Program-made: the position numbers and the translations under genes
Shown here: positions 16,250 through 23,996 of the stretch, piece after piece
How positions within the stretch are numbered: position 1 is the first letter of the stretch
Layout of the letters: each line of letters opens with the position of its first letter
Notes under the pieces: model-generated
What the model was told of the DNA's origin: nothing
The model's input: only the letters and a program-made list of their open reading frames with translations
The model's database searches: none
NCBI GenBank assembly: GCA_963769905.1
Contig: CAVYNG010000002.1
Span: 1,922,001-1,986,000 of the forward strand
DNA length: 64,000 nucleotides
Source: Bog-756 sp963769905
GTDB taxonomy: Bacteria > Actinomycetota > Acidimicrobiia > Acidimicrobiales > RAAP-2
Direction of reading: 5' to 3'

Positions 16250-17893
16250 ATGACGACGTTCAACCTCGCCGACCTGTTCGAGGCGGCGGTCGACGCATAC
16301 GGCGACCGTGAGTACCTCCTCGCAGCCGGAGAACGGCGTACCTACGCCGAGATGGAGGCACGCGCCAATCGGCTCGCTCACTTCCTGGCGGCGCAGGGGA
16401 TCGGCCCCGGCGATCACGTCGGCATCTACGCCCTCAACAGCGTCGAGTGGGTGGAGACGGCCTGGGCCGTGTTCAAGCTTCGCGCGGTGTGGATCAACAT
16501 CAACTACCGCTATGTGAAGGACGAGCTCCGCTACCTGTTCACCAACGCCGACCTGGTCGCGCTCGTCTACCAGGCGCAATTTTCCTCACGGGTCGCGGAG
16601 CTCCTCGGCGAGCTGCCCGACCTCCGCCTGCTCGTCGGGATCGACGACGGGACAGAAGACCCGTTCGCCGAGGGGACCGTCCCCTACGAGGAGGCGGCCG
16701 CGTCGGGGAAACCCGAGCGAGACTTCGCTCCCCGTTCGAACGACGACCACTACGTCCTCTACACCGGCGGGACCACCGGCATGCCCAAAGGGGTCGTCTG
16801 GCGGCACGAGGACGTCTTCTACGCACTCGGCGGCGGGGTCGAACCGAATACCAACACCCGGGTCCAACGCCCCGAGGAGATGGTCGAGAAGGGTCGGGGT
16901 GGCGCGCTCACCCTGCTCCCGATCGCGCCGCTCATGCACGGCGCCACCCAGTGGTGCGTCATGGGGCAGAGCTTCGTCGGCAACAAGACGATCCTCGTCC
17001 CGAAGTTCGACCCGCACGAAGTCTGGCGTCTCGTGGAACGGGAGCGCGCCAATTCGGTGATGATCACCGGCGACGCGATGGGCAAGCCGCTGATCGAAGC
17101 GCTCGACGACGACCGCGCTTCCTACGACCTGTCGTCGTTGATGGCGGTGACGTCATCGGCCGCGTTGTTCTCGGCGCCGGTGAAGGACGAGTTCTTCCGT
17201 CACTTCCCGAACCTGGTGATCGTCGACGCGGTCGGTTCCTCCGAGTCGGGCAACAACGGAATGGCCACGATGACCAAGGGCGGCACCGCGATGAAGAGCG
17301 GTCCGACGGTGAGCGTGCTCGGCGACACGGTGGTCTTCGACGAGGAGCTCCGGCGGGTGGCACCCGGATCCGGAACCATCGGCAAGATCGCCCGCTCCGG
17401 GGACATTCCCGTCGGCTACTACAACGACCCGGCGAAGACGGCAGAAGTGTTCATCGAGGTCGACGGCACTCGCTACGTGATGCCGGGTGACTTCGCCACT
17501 GTCGAGGAGAACGGGACGATCACCCTTCTCGGCCGCGGATCCGTCTCGATCAACTCCGGGGGCGAGAAGATCTTTCCCGAGGAGGTCGAGTCCGCAGTCC
17601 GCTCGCACCCCGACGTGTTCGACGCCATCGTGGTGGGTGCGCCCGACGACCGCTTCGGACAACGGGTCGCCGCCATCGTGCAACCCCGCACCGATCGCCG
17701 GCCCTCGCTCGAAGCCATCCAGGGCCATTGTCGCGACAGCATCGCCGGGTACAAGGTGCCTCGGCAGCTGCACTTCGTCGAGACGATCGTGCGCTCCCCG
17801 AGCGGGAAGCCCGACTACCGGTGGGCGGCCGACATCGTCGCCGGGGCAGCGGACGAGACCGACGCGGGCGGCGCACGCACCGCGTCCGGCTGA
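16250..17893 (+). CDS. fadD19: Steroid side-chain acyl-CoA ligase, FadD19-like
   Basis: A 547-residue AMP-forming ligase. The ATP motif is YTGGTTGMPKGVVWRHED, followed by SSESG and GRGSVSINSGGEKIFPEEVE, and the C-terminal IAGYKVPR and RSPSGKPDYRWA. These distinctive blocks agree closely with mycobacterial FadD19, which activates C26-carboxylated cholesterol side chains with CoA. ATG 16250 gives MTTFNLADLFEAAVDAYG, like FadD19; a longer frame from 16208 would run through the operator. A KstR-like site sits just upstream. Orthology is judged from remembered motif similarity, not alignment. Confidence 0.8.
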   Translation: MTTFNLADLFEAAVDAYGDREYLLAAGERRTYAEMEARANRLAHFLAAQGIGPGDHVGIYALNSVEWVETAWAVFKLRAVWININYRYVKDELRYLFTNADLVALVYQAQFSSRVAELLGELPDLRLLVGIDDGTEDPFAEGTVPYEEAAASGKPERDFAPRSNDDHYVLYTGGTTGMPKGVVWRHEDVFYALGGGVEPNTNTRVQRPEEMVEKGRGGALTLLPIAPLMHGATQWCVMGQSFVGNKTILVPKFDPHEVWRLVERERANSVMITGDAMGKPLIEALDDDRASYDLSSLMAVTSSAALFSAPVKDEFFRHFPNLVIVDAVGSSESGNNGMATMTKGGTAMKSGPTVSVLGDTVVFDEELRRVAPGSGTIGKIARSGDIPVGYYNDPAKTAEVFIEVDGTRYVMPGDFATVEENGTITLLGRGSVSINSGGEKIFPEEVESAVRSHPDVFDAIVVGAPDDRFGQRVAAIVQPRTDRRPSLEAIQGHCRDSIAGYKVPRQLHFVETIVRSPSGKPDYRWAADIVAGAADETDAGGARTASG

Positions 17894-17934
17894 ACGGCCG
17901 GATCCCGAGCGGCCCAGCGGGTGAGCGCGGAACG

Positions 17935-18561
17935 TTGCCGGTCGATCTGACCGCGTTGGTGTCGCCACCGGGGTGCGCGGTCCTCACCATGGAGATCCAG
18001 CGGGGAGTGATCGGCGACCTCACCTCCTTCCCCGAGCTCGCAGCCGCGGCCCAAGAAGTCGGTGTCGTGGCGAACACAGCTCGGCTGCTCGAAGAGGCCC
18101 GAGAACACGGCGTCCGGGTCGTCCACTGCACCGCGGAGTTCCGCGCGGACCGTGCCGGCTCGACCGCGAACTGCCAGCTCATTGCCGCGATGTTGCGCCG
18201 GCCCGAGCACCTGCTCGCCGGCACGCCTGCGATCGAACTGGTCCCTCCGCTCGGGATCGAGCCCGGCGACCTCGTGTCTCCTCGGTTCCACGGGGTCTCC
18301 CCCTTCACTGGCACCTCGCTCGACACCTGGCTGCGGAATCTCGGAGTCGGGACGGTTATCGCGACGGGTGTGTCGGTCAACCTCGGCGTGCTCGGGCTCG
18401 CCATCGAGGCGGTCAACCTCGGCTACCAAGTGGTGGTGCCTCGCGACGCAGTCGCGGGGCTGCCTGCGTCCTACGCCGAAGCCGTCCTCCAGCAGACCTT
18501 CCCGCTCATCTCGACGGTGACCTCGGTCGACCAGGTGATCGGAGCCTGGGAGAAGGCCTGA
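17935..18561 (+). CDS. Isochorismatase-fold cysteine hydrolase homologue with degenerate triad
   Basis: About 208 residues from TTG 17935, 41 nt after fadD19-like. The fold is recognisable (VLTMEIQRGVIGD, RVVHCTAEFR, DLVSPRFHGVSPFTGT, GVSVNLGVLGLAIEAVN, YQVVVPRDAVAG). The three catalytic positions of active family members are changed: Asp to E20, Lys to R117, and the nucleophilic Cys to G151. The protein is therefore probably not a classical cysteine hydrolase. The start is uncertain because no ATG or GTG with a ribosome site exists near the conserved N-terminus. Its position downstream of fadD19-like suggests co-transcription. Confidence 0.7.
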   Translation: MPVDLTALVSPPGCAVLTMEIQRGVIGDLTSFPELAAAAQEVGVVANTARLLEEAREHGVRVVHCTAEFRADRAGSTANCQLIAAMLRRPEHLLAGTPAIELVPPLGIEPGDLVSPRFHGVSPFTGTSLDTWLRNLGVGTVIATGVSVNLGVLGLAIEAVNLGYQVVVPRDAVAGLPASYAEAVLQQTFPLISTVTSVDQVIGAWEKA

Positions 18562-18582
18562 CTCCGGTCCGAGGGTTGCGGG

Positions 18583-19806
18583 TTAGAGCTTGCGGGTCCC
18601 GTCCAGCTGGATCATCGCATTGGTCGGGAGCTCCTCGACCTTGATGTCGGGGATCGGAAAGGTGAACGTCGGGTACTTGCGCACCGCGTTCTGCCGATAG
18701 CGCGTGGTCGAGTGCAGCGGATCCGAGTCGAACTGCGGGATCACCTTGGTACCGAACACCTCGAGCATCTCGAGCACCTCGTCGTGTTCGAAGGAGTCCG
18801 AGGGGAGTCCGAACACCAGCTGGTCGCAGCCGACCGTCTGGTACCGGCTCGCCTGCTCGGCGACCTCGTCGGGCTCACCGCAGAGCAGCCAGCCCTCATC
18901 GATCAGGTGGTCGAGCATCGCCTCGTCGGTGATCGTGTGGGGCCGCTCGGGCCAGACCGGCACGCCCTCCGCATGCGGGATGGTGTCGTGGTAGTTGCAG
19001 ACCAACGAGTACAAGTAACCACGACCACGACGCAGCGCGACCTGGCGCGCCCGCTTGCGGTCGCTCAGGCAGATCACCGCGTTGGTCATCATCACGTTGT
19101 CGTTCTTGAACTGCCCGAGCGGCTCGGTGCAGTTGGCGATGCCCTCCTTGTAAGCGTCGATGCGGCCCTTCAGGCTGTAGACAGGCTCGAAGTTGAAGGC
19201 GATCGCCCCGATGCCGAGCTCGCCGGCCTGGGTGAACGTGCCCGGATTGCCGCAACCCACCCAGATCGGTGGGTGACCCTGCCGCTTGTACGGCTTCGGG
19301 AGGATGTTGTGAGGGTAGGGCACGGTGAAGTGCTCGCCCTCGTACATGTAGTCCTGCTGCTCCCACATGCGGGGGATCTCGCGGATGACCTCGTTCCACT
19401 CTGGCTTGGTGGAGTTCTTGTCGAGGATGTTGAAGGCGGCGATCTCGTGGCTGCCGGCTCCGCGGCCGGTTCCCCACTCGAAGCGACCCTCGAAGAGATG
19501 GTCGAGCATCATGACCCGCTCGGCGCAGCGGACCGGGTGGTTGACCCGCGGTGAGAGGTTCATGATGCCGGTACCGACGTGGATCCGATCGGTGGCGTGC
19601 GCCAGGTAGCCCATGACGATCTCGGGAGCCGACATGTGGCTGTACTCGGTCAGGGAGTGGTGCTCGCCGATCCAGGCGTACTTCCAGTTGTGCTTGTCGG
19701 CCTCGACGACGTAGGCGATCTCCCGCCGCAGCATCTCGTGCTCGCACTCGGGGTCGTGAGCCGCCTGGCCCGGCAGATAGCCGTTGATGAAGATCCCGAA
19801 CTCCAT
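18583..19806 (-). CDS. LLM-class flavin-dependent oxidoreductase
   Basis: A 407-residue bacterial luciferase-like (TIM-barrel) protein starting MEFGIFINGYLPGQAAHDPE at ATG 19806. Typical blocks are AWIGEHH, IHVGTGIMNLSPRVNHPVR, RFEWGTGRGAG and GHPPIWVGCGNPGTF. Such enzymes use FMN or F420; which cofactor cannot be decided from the sequence. It is transcribed divergently from the fadD17-like gene across a KstR-like site, suggesting a role in the same steroid pathway. The substrate is unknown. Confidence 0.85.
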   Translation of the reverse strand: MEFGIFINGYLPGQAAHDPECEHEMLRREIAYVVEADKHNWKYAWIGEHHSLTEYSHMSAPEIVMGYLAHATDRIHVGTGIMNLSPRVNHPVRCAERVMMLDHLFEGRFEWGTGRGAGSHEIAAFNILDKNSTKPEWNEVIREIPRMWEQQDYMYEGEHFTVPYPHNILPKPYKRQGHPPIWVGCGNPGTFTQAGELGIGAIAFNFEPVYSLKGRIDAYKEGIANCTEPLGQFKNDNVMMTNAVICLSDRKRARQVALRRGRGYLYSLVCNYHDTIPHAEGVPVWPERPHTITDEAMLDHLIDEGWLLCGEPDEVAEQASRYQTVGCDQLVFGLPSDSFEHDEVLEMLEVFGTKVIPQFDSDPLHSTTRYRQNAVRKYPTFTFPIPDIKVEELPTNAMIQLDGTRKL

Positions 19807-19882
19807 GGCGGTGGTCTCCTCTCGCTCCGCGTCTCGACCCGCGCCTGGTGCCGCGTCACGGTAACACGGGAGTCTGATAAAT

Positions 19883-19896
19883 TGCAACGCGTTCCA
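19883..19896. promoter_or_regulatory. KstR-like operator between LLM gene and fadD17-like
   Basis: TGCAACGCGTTCCA matches all eight fixed positions of TnnAACnnGTTnnA. It lies in the 168-base divergent intergenic region (19807-19974) and could control both genes. Confidence 0.7.
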
Positions 19897-19974
19897 CATT
19901 TGTGCCTGGGACGGGGCCTCGGAGGCCCGCGCGGTCCCTCCGACGGGTTCGGCAGTCCCGATCGCCGGGGGACC

Positions 19975-21657
19975 GTGATACCGACCATCGACCAGCTGAT
20001 CCGGAACCAGGCGGGCAACCAGCGGACCGGCCTCCGGTTTGCCGACCGGACCTGGACCCACGACCAGGTCCTCCGCGCGCAGTCACGGCGGGCGGCCGTG
20101 CTCGGCTCTCTGCGCCGGCCCGGCCCCTTCCACGTCGCGCTGTTACTCGGCAACGTCCCCGAGTTCGTGTTCTGGCTCGGGGGTGCTGCCCTCGCCGGCG
20201 CGGTCGTGGTGGGTGGCAATCCCACCCACCGGGGCGACGAGCTGGCCCGCGACCTCTCCCACACCGAGTGCCAACTGCTGGTCACCGACGCAGCCCATCG
20301 ACCCCTCGTCGAAGGCCACGACCTCGGCCTGGCACTACCACCAGATCGGATCCTGGTGGTCGACGACGTCACCGGCGAGACCGACCCGGCGAGCGACTAC
20401 GGAGCGCGGCTCGACGACGTCGGCGAGGCCGAGCTTCCCGACCCGGCCGAAACGTCGATCACCGAGGACACCCTCGGGCTCCTGCTGTTCACGTCGGGCA
20501 CCTCGGGCGCTCCGAAGGCCTGCCTCTGCAGCCAAGGACGGATTGCCCGCATCGGCGAAACCATCGCCCAGATGTTCGAGCTGACCGCTGACGACGTCTG
20601 CTACTTGGCGATGCCCCTCTTCCATTCCAACGCGCTCATGGCCGGGTGGGCGCCCGCGCTCGCCGCCGGTGCGACCGCTGCGCTCCGCGACCGGTTCAGC
20701 GCGTCGCAGTTCCTCGCCGATGTCAGGCGCTTCGGCGTCACCTACTTCAACTATGTCGGCAAGCCCCTCTCCTACGTGCTGGCAACCCCCGAGCGACCCG
20801 ACGACGCCGACAACACGCTTCGCCGCGCGTTCGGCAACGAGGCCGCGCCGGGGGACGTCGCTCGATTCGCGGATCGATTCGGTTGCGCGGTACAGGATGC
20901 CTACGGCTCGACCGAGGGCGGCGCGTCCGTGCAGCGGACCCCCGACACGCCGAGGGGCGCTCTCGGTCGGGCGCTCCCGGGAACGTTGATCCTCGATCCC
21001 GAGACCGGTGTCGAGTGCCCGCGCGCCCGTTTCGACGAGCGGAAACGGCTGCTCAATGCCGAGGAGGCGATCGGCGAGATGGTCTCCACGACCGGCGGGA
21101 CAGGGTTCGAGGGGTACTGGCAGAACGCGGAGGCCGAGGAGGCGCGGGTTCGTAACGGCTGGTATTGGACCGGTGACCTCGCCTACCGCGACAAGGACGA
21201 CTTCTTCTATTTCGCCGGGCGCGACTACGACTGGCTCCGGGTCGACGGCGAGAACTTCGCGGCTGCACCGGTCGAAGAGGTTCTCCAGCGCCACCCTGAC
21301 GTGCTGCTCGCGTCCGTCTACGCGGTGCCCGATCCGGCGGTCGGCGACCAGGTCATGGCGACGCTGCTCCTTCGGCCCGGCTCAGAGTTCGAACCCGAGG
21401 GGTTCGCCTCGTTCCTCGCCGGAGAAGAGGACCTCGGGACAAAGTGGGCTCCCCGCTTCGTGCGCATCGCCCCGGAGCTGCCGGAGACCGCCACCTCCAA
21501 GGTCCTCAAGCGAGTGCTTCGCGCGGAGCGATGGCGCTGCTCGGACCCGGTCTGGTGGCGACCGGAGAAGGACGCCGCTTATCGGCGACTTTCGACCGAG
21601 GACGCCGCCGGGCTCGACCAGGCGGTCGACGCGCCCGGCGAGCGGCCCGCGAACTGA
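19975..21657 (+). CDS. fadD17: Acyl-CoA ligase, FadD17-like
   Basis: A 560-residue AMP-forming ligase. The ATP motif is LLLFTSGTSGAPKACLCS; the stretches CYLAMPLFHSNALMAGWAPA, FSASQFLADVRRFGVTY, NYVGKPLSYVLATPERPDDA, DAYGSTEGG and DYDWLRVDGENFAAAPVEE closely recall mycobacterial FadD17, which activates C24 steroid side-chain acids. The GTG at 19975 is the only start near the conserved N-terminus (IPTIDQLIRNQAG). A perfect KstR-like site lies 78 bases upstream. Together with the FadD19-like gene this gives the two CoA ligases needed for successive side-chain shortening. Confidence 0.8.
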   Translation: MIPTIDQLIRNQAGNQRTGLRFADRTWTHDQVLRAQSRRAAVLGSLRRPGPFHVALLLGNVPEFVFWLGGAALAGAVVVGGNPTHRGDELARDLSHTECQLLVTDAAHRPLVEGHDLGLALPPDRILVVDDVTGETDPASDYGARLDDVGEAELPDPAETSITEDTLGLLLFTSGTSGAPKACLCSQGRIARIGETIAQMFELTADDVCYLAMPLFHSNALMAGWAPALAAGATAALRDRFSASQFLADVRRFGVTYFNYVGKPLSYVLATPERPDDADNTLRRAFGNEAAPGDVARFADRFGCAVQDAYGSTEGGASVQRTPDTPRGALGRALPGTLILDPETGVECPRARFDERKRLLNAEEAIGEMVSTTGGTGFEGYWQNAEAEEARVRNGWYWTGDLAYRDKDDFFYFAGRDYDWLRVDGENFAAAPVEEVLQRHPDVLLASVYAVPDPAVGDQVMATLLLRPGSEFEPEGFASFLAGEEDLGTKWAPRFVRIAPELPETATSKVLKRVLRAERWRCSDPVWWRPEKDAAYRRLSTEDAAGLDQAVDAPGERPAN

Positions 21658-21661
21658 GGGA

Positions 21662-22822
21662 TCACCCGATGGCGATGCCCTCCAGCCCACTGTGCCCGGG
21701 GAGCTCCGGCGCGACCGAGCCGATCGGCACGAGCGATCCGTTCGGCCGGATGGAGAAGATGTCCACCAGGTCGCTACCGCCCGTCTCGACGTAGAGCGTG
21801 GATCCGTCGGGGCTCGCAACGAGGTCGATCGGCCCGGCATGGGTCGGAGTGGTGCTCACCACCTTCGGGAGTCCGTGAGGATCGATCGTGTAGCCGGTGA
21901 CCGAGCCGCTCCCAGCGTTCGTACCGAAGAACAGGCCCTGCCAAGTACCCGCCACCCAGCAGAGGGCGCTCAACCCGTCGGTGACCGTTCCGAGCTCGGT
22001 GAGCCGGTCGTCGGCTCCGAGCCGGTACGTCGTCACGTTGCTGGTGCCCGCCTCGGTGACCACCAGGTCGCCGGAGCGGTCGAAGGTGAAGCCGAACGGG
22101 ACCGGGGTCGCGGACGGATTGACCGTCGCACCACCCGATAGGCCGCCGGTCGGAGCGACGTCGAAGACGTCGATGTCACTCCCGTTGGCCTTGGTGGTCA
22201 CGATCAGGTGCCGCCCGTCGGGCGTGAAACCGATCTGGCCGGGAGTGTTCAGGAACGCCGGGGTCAGCGTGGGGTTGAGGCCGAGAGACCGACCACTGCC
22301 CGGGATCGGCGTCAACGTGTCCGCGTCATATCCCTGGACCGCGCCGCTCCCTCCCGCGTCGAGGACGTAGACGAGGTCGCCCCGGACCGCGACGCTGACC
22401 GGGGTCGAGCCCCCCGACGGCAACAATCGGCCGAAGGTCAGGTACGGCCCGAACGTGTGAAACACGGTGATCGAATTGCTGCCTCCATTGACCGCGACGA
22501 GTAGTCCCTCTGCCGGGTCGTATGCGAGGCTTCCCTGGGACGCGAGCTTGTCCACCACCGAGCTCGGGATCGACGTCCCGTCACCTCCGGTGTCGACGCG
22601 CGAGACCTCACGAAGCCCGGAGCCGGTGGGCAGATAGGACACGACCTGGTTGCCGGACGGATCGTTGGTCTGGACGAAGACCGGGGATCCCCCGAACCAG
22701 TGACCGGAGAGCGGACCAGCTGGGACATTCGGTACCGGATTCGCGCCTGCGGCTCCCGGCAGGCACAGTGCGGCGGCGACTGCGGCCGCCGGCAGCGCGG
22801 CGAACATGAAGCGAGCTCTCAT
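21662..22822 (-). CDS. Secreted beta-propeller protein (YVTN/lactonase-like)
   Basis: A 386-residue protein with a Sec signal peptide (MRARFMFAALPAAAVAAALC, processed near AGA-NP) and about seven propeller-type repeats such as TPVSVAVRGDLVYVLDAGG, PGQIGFTPDGRHLIVTTK, FGFTFDRSGDLVVTEAG and PIDLVASPDGSTLYVETGG. Folds like this include lactonase and YVTN-type surface proteins; no enzymatic activity can be assigned. ATG 22822 is preceded by GAGGAGACCTG, a good ribosome site. It ends 4 nt from the convergent fadD17-like gene and is divergent from the ECF sigma gene. Confidence 0.8.
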   Translation of the reverse strand: MRARFMFAALPAAAVAAALCLPGAAGANPVPNVPAGPLSGHWFGGSPVFVQTNDPSGNQVVSYLPTGSGLREVSRVDTGGDGTSIPSSVVDKLASQGSLAYDPAEGLLVAVNGGSNSITVFHTFGPYLTFGRLLPSGGSTPVSVAVRGDLVYVLDAGGSGAVQGYDADTLTPIPGSGRSLGLNPTLTPAFLNTPGQIGFTPDGRHLIVTTKANGSDIDVFDVAPTGGLSGGATVNPSATPVPFGFTFDRSGDLVVTEAGTSNVTTYRLGADDRLTELGTVTDGLSALCWVAGTWQGLFFGTNAGSGSVTGYTIDPHGLPKVVSTTPTHAGPIDLVASPDGSTLYVETGGSDLVDIFSIRPNGSLVPIGSVAPELPGHSGLEGIAIG

Positions 22823-22997
22823 CAGGTCTCCTCGATGTCGGTCTCTCGGTCGATCGCCGTTCGGCTGATCGCTCTTTCGGGTGTGCGATGGCCCCCTCCG
22901 GCTGTGATCACACCTTGGGGGAGGGTCACCTCGGGTTGGGCCTCTTCTTGTCTCTGTTGTCTCGATCCTCGTCTCTCTAGTCCCGTTCTCCGCCGCC

Positions 22998-23032
22998 GCG
23001 TTACACGACCAGCTTCCGTCCGCCTGTAACGC
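22998..23032. repeat. 8-bp inverted repeat upstream of the ECF sigma gene
   Basis: GCGTTACA (22998-23005) and TGTAACGC (23025-23032) are perfect inverted copies with centres 27 bp apart, ending 8 bases before the sigma ATG. The position fits an operator shared with the divergent propeller gene. Confidence 0.5.
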
Positions 23033-23040
23033 TTCTCGTG

Positions 23041-23727
23041 ATGGCGAGGACATCACCTGTGTTCACACGCCGAGGACCCGCCGGTCGGGAGGCACGCGAC
23101 GACCATCGCCCTGATGGTCGCCCTACGCTCCCCTCGGTGGACGACGTGGAGCTGCTCGAGGATGCTCGTTCAGGCGACGAGCGGGCGTTCGTGACTCTCG
23201 TGGAGCGATACCAGGGTTCGCTCGTCCGCCTCGCGCGCGCCTACGTACCGACCGATGCGGTGGCCGAGGAAGCAGTGCAGGAGACCTGGATGGGCGTCGT
23301 CCGTGGGATCGATCGCTTCGAGGGTCGATCGTCTTTCAAGACGTGGCTGTTTCGAATTCTCATCAACCGTGCCCGGTCCGCCGGGGCCCGAGAGCCGCGC
23401 AACCTCCCCCTCGACGTACAGGGTCCCTCGGTCGCGCGATCACGATTCGACGACACCGGCGCGTGGGGGCGTCCGATCGAACCCTGGGAAGAGAGCGACG
23501 ATCGCCTCGTCGCAGCCGCCTGGTCCAAATTTCTCGTGAGCGCGCTGGAACAACTGCCGGCCCGCCAGAGGGAGGTCGTCGTGCTGCGTGACATCGAGGG
23601 ACTCGAGAGCTCAGAGATCTGTGACGCCCTCGGTATCACCGAGGGGAACCAACGTGTCCTTCTCCACCGAGCCCGCAGCCGGCTCCGTGGCGCGCTCGAG
23701 GACGAGCTCACCGAAAGGGGTGTGTGA
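23041..23727 (+). CDS. ECF-type RNA polymerase sigma factor
   Basis: A 228-residue sigma-70 family protein with only regions 2 and 4. Region 2 spans about 45-115 (ERAFVTLVERYQGSLVRLARAYVP, ETWMGVVRGIDRFEGRSSFKTW), and region 4 about 165-220 (LEQLPARQREVVVLRDIEGL, ICDALGITEGNQRVLLHRAR). The N-terminal 35 residues are not conserved. GTG 23038 directly before ATG 23041 is also possible. It overlaps the next gene, a zinc-finger anti-sigma, by 4 nt. Target promoters were not identified. Confidence 0.92.
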   Translation: MARTSPVFTRRGPAGREARDDHRPDGRPTLPSVDDVELLEDARSGDERAFVTLVERYQGSLVRLARAYVPTDAVAEEAVQETWMGVVRGIDRFEGRSSFKTWLFRILINRARSAGAREPRNLPLDVQGPSVARSRFDDTGAWGRPIEPWEESDDRLVAAAWSKFLVSALEQLPARQREVVVLRDIEGLESSEICDALGITEGNQRVLLHRARSRLRGALEDELTERGV

Positions 23728-23996
23728 CTGTGCTGTTGCGACGCCGTCACGACCTGGTTTGCCAGGAGATGGTCGAGCTGGTGACCGAGTATCTCGACGG
23801 CACGCTCTCGCGATCGGACCGCCGACGCTTCGAGACCCATCTCCGGCATTGTCCGAACTGCAGCGCCTATCTCGAGCAGATCCGAGCGACGATCCGGGCA
23901 ATGGGCGCCCTCGAACCGGACGATCTCACGCCAGTGGCTCGGGACGAGTTGATCGACCTCTATCGCGCCTGGCGCGACGAGGGACCTCAGGAGTGA
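23724..23996 (+). CDS. Anti-sigma factor with HC2 zinc finger
   Basis: A 90-residue protein with the zf-HC2 arrangement: CQEMVELVTEYLDGTLSR followed by FETHLRHCPNCSAYLEQ (HxxxCxxC, residues about 40-50). There is no membrane segment, so it is a soluble zinc-binding anti-sigma domain that should hold the ECF factor encoded just upstream. Its GTG overlaps the sigma stop (GTGA). Its end overlaps the convergent DUF4389 gene by 10 nt. Confidence 0.88.
   Translation: MTVLLRRRHDLVCQEMVELVTEYLDGTLSRSDRRRFETHLRHCPNCSAYLEQIRATIRAMGALEPDDLTPVARDELIDLYRAWRDEGPQE

Noticed and set aside
17535..17720. Second gene inside fadD19-like on the minus strand
   Set aside because: Open antisense frames are common in this GC range and give no plausible protein.
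18712..19554. Plus-strand frame opposite the LLM gene
   Set aside because: The opposite strand encodes a clear luciferase-like protein along the whole length; this frame has no domain.
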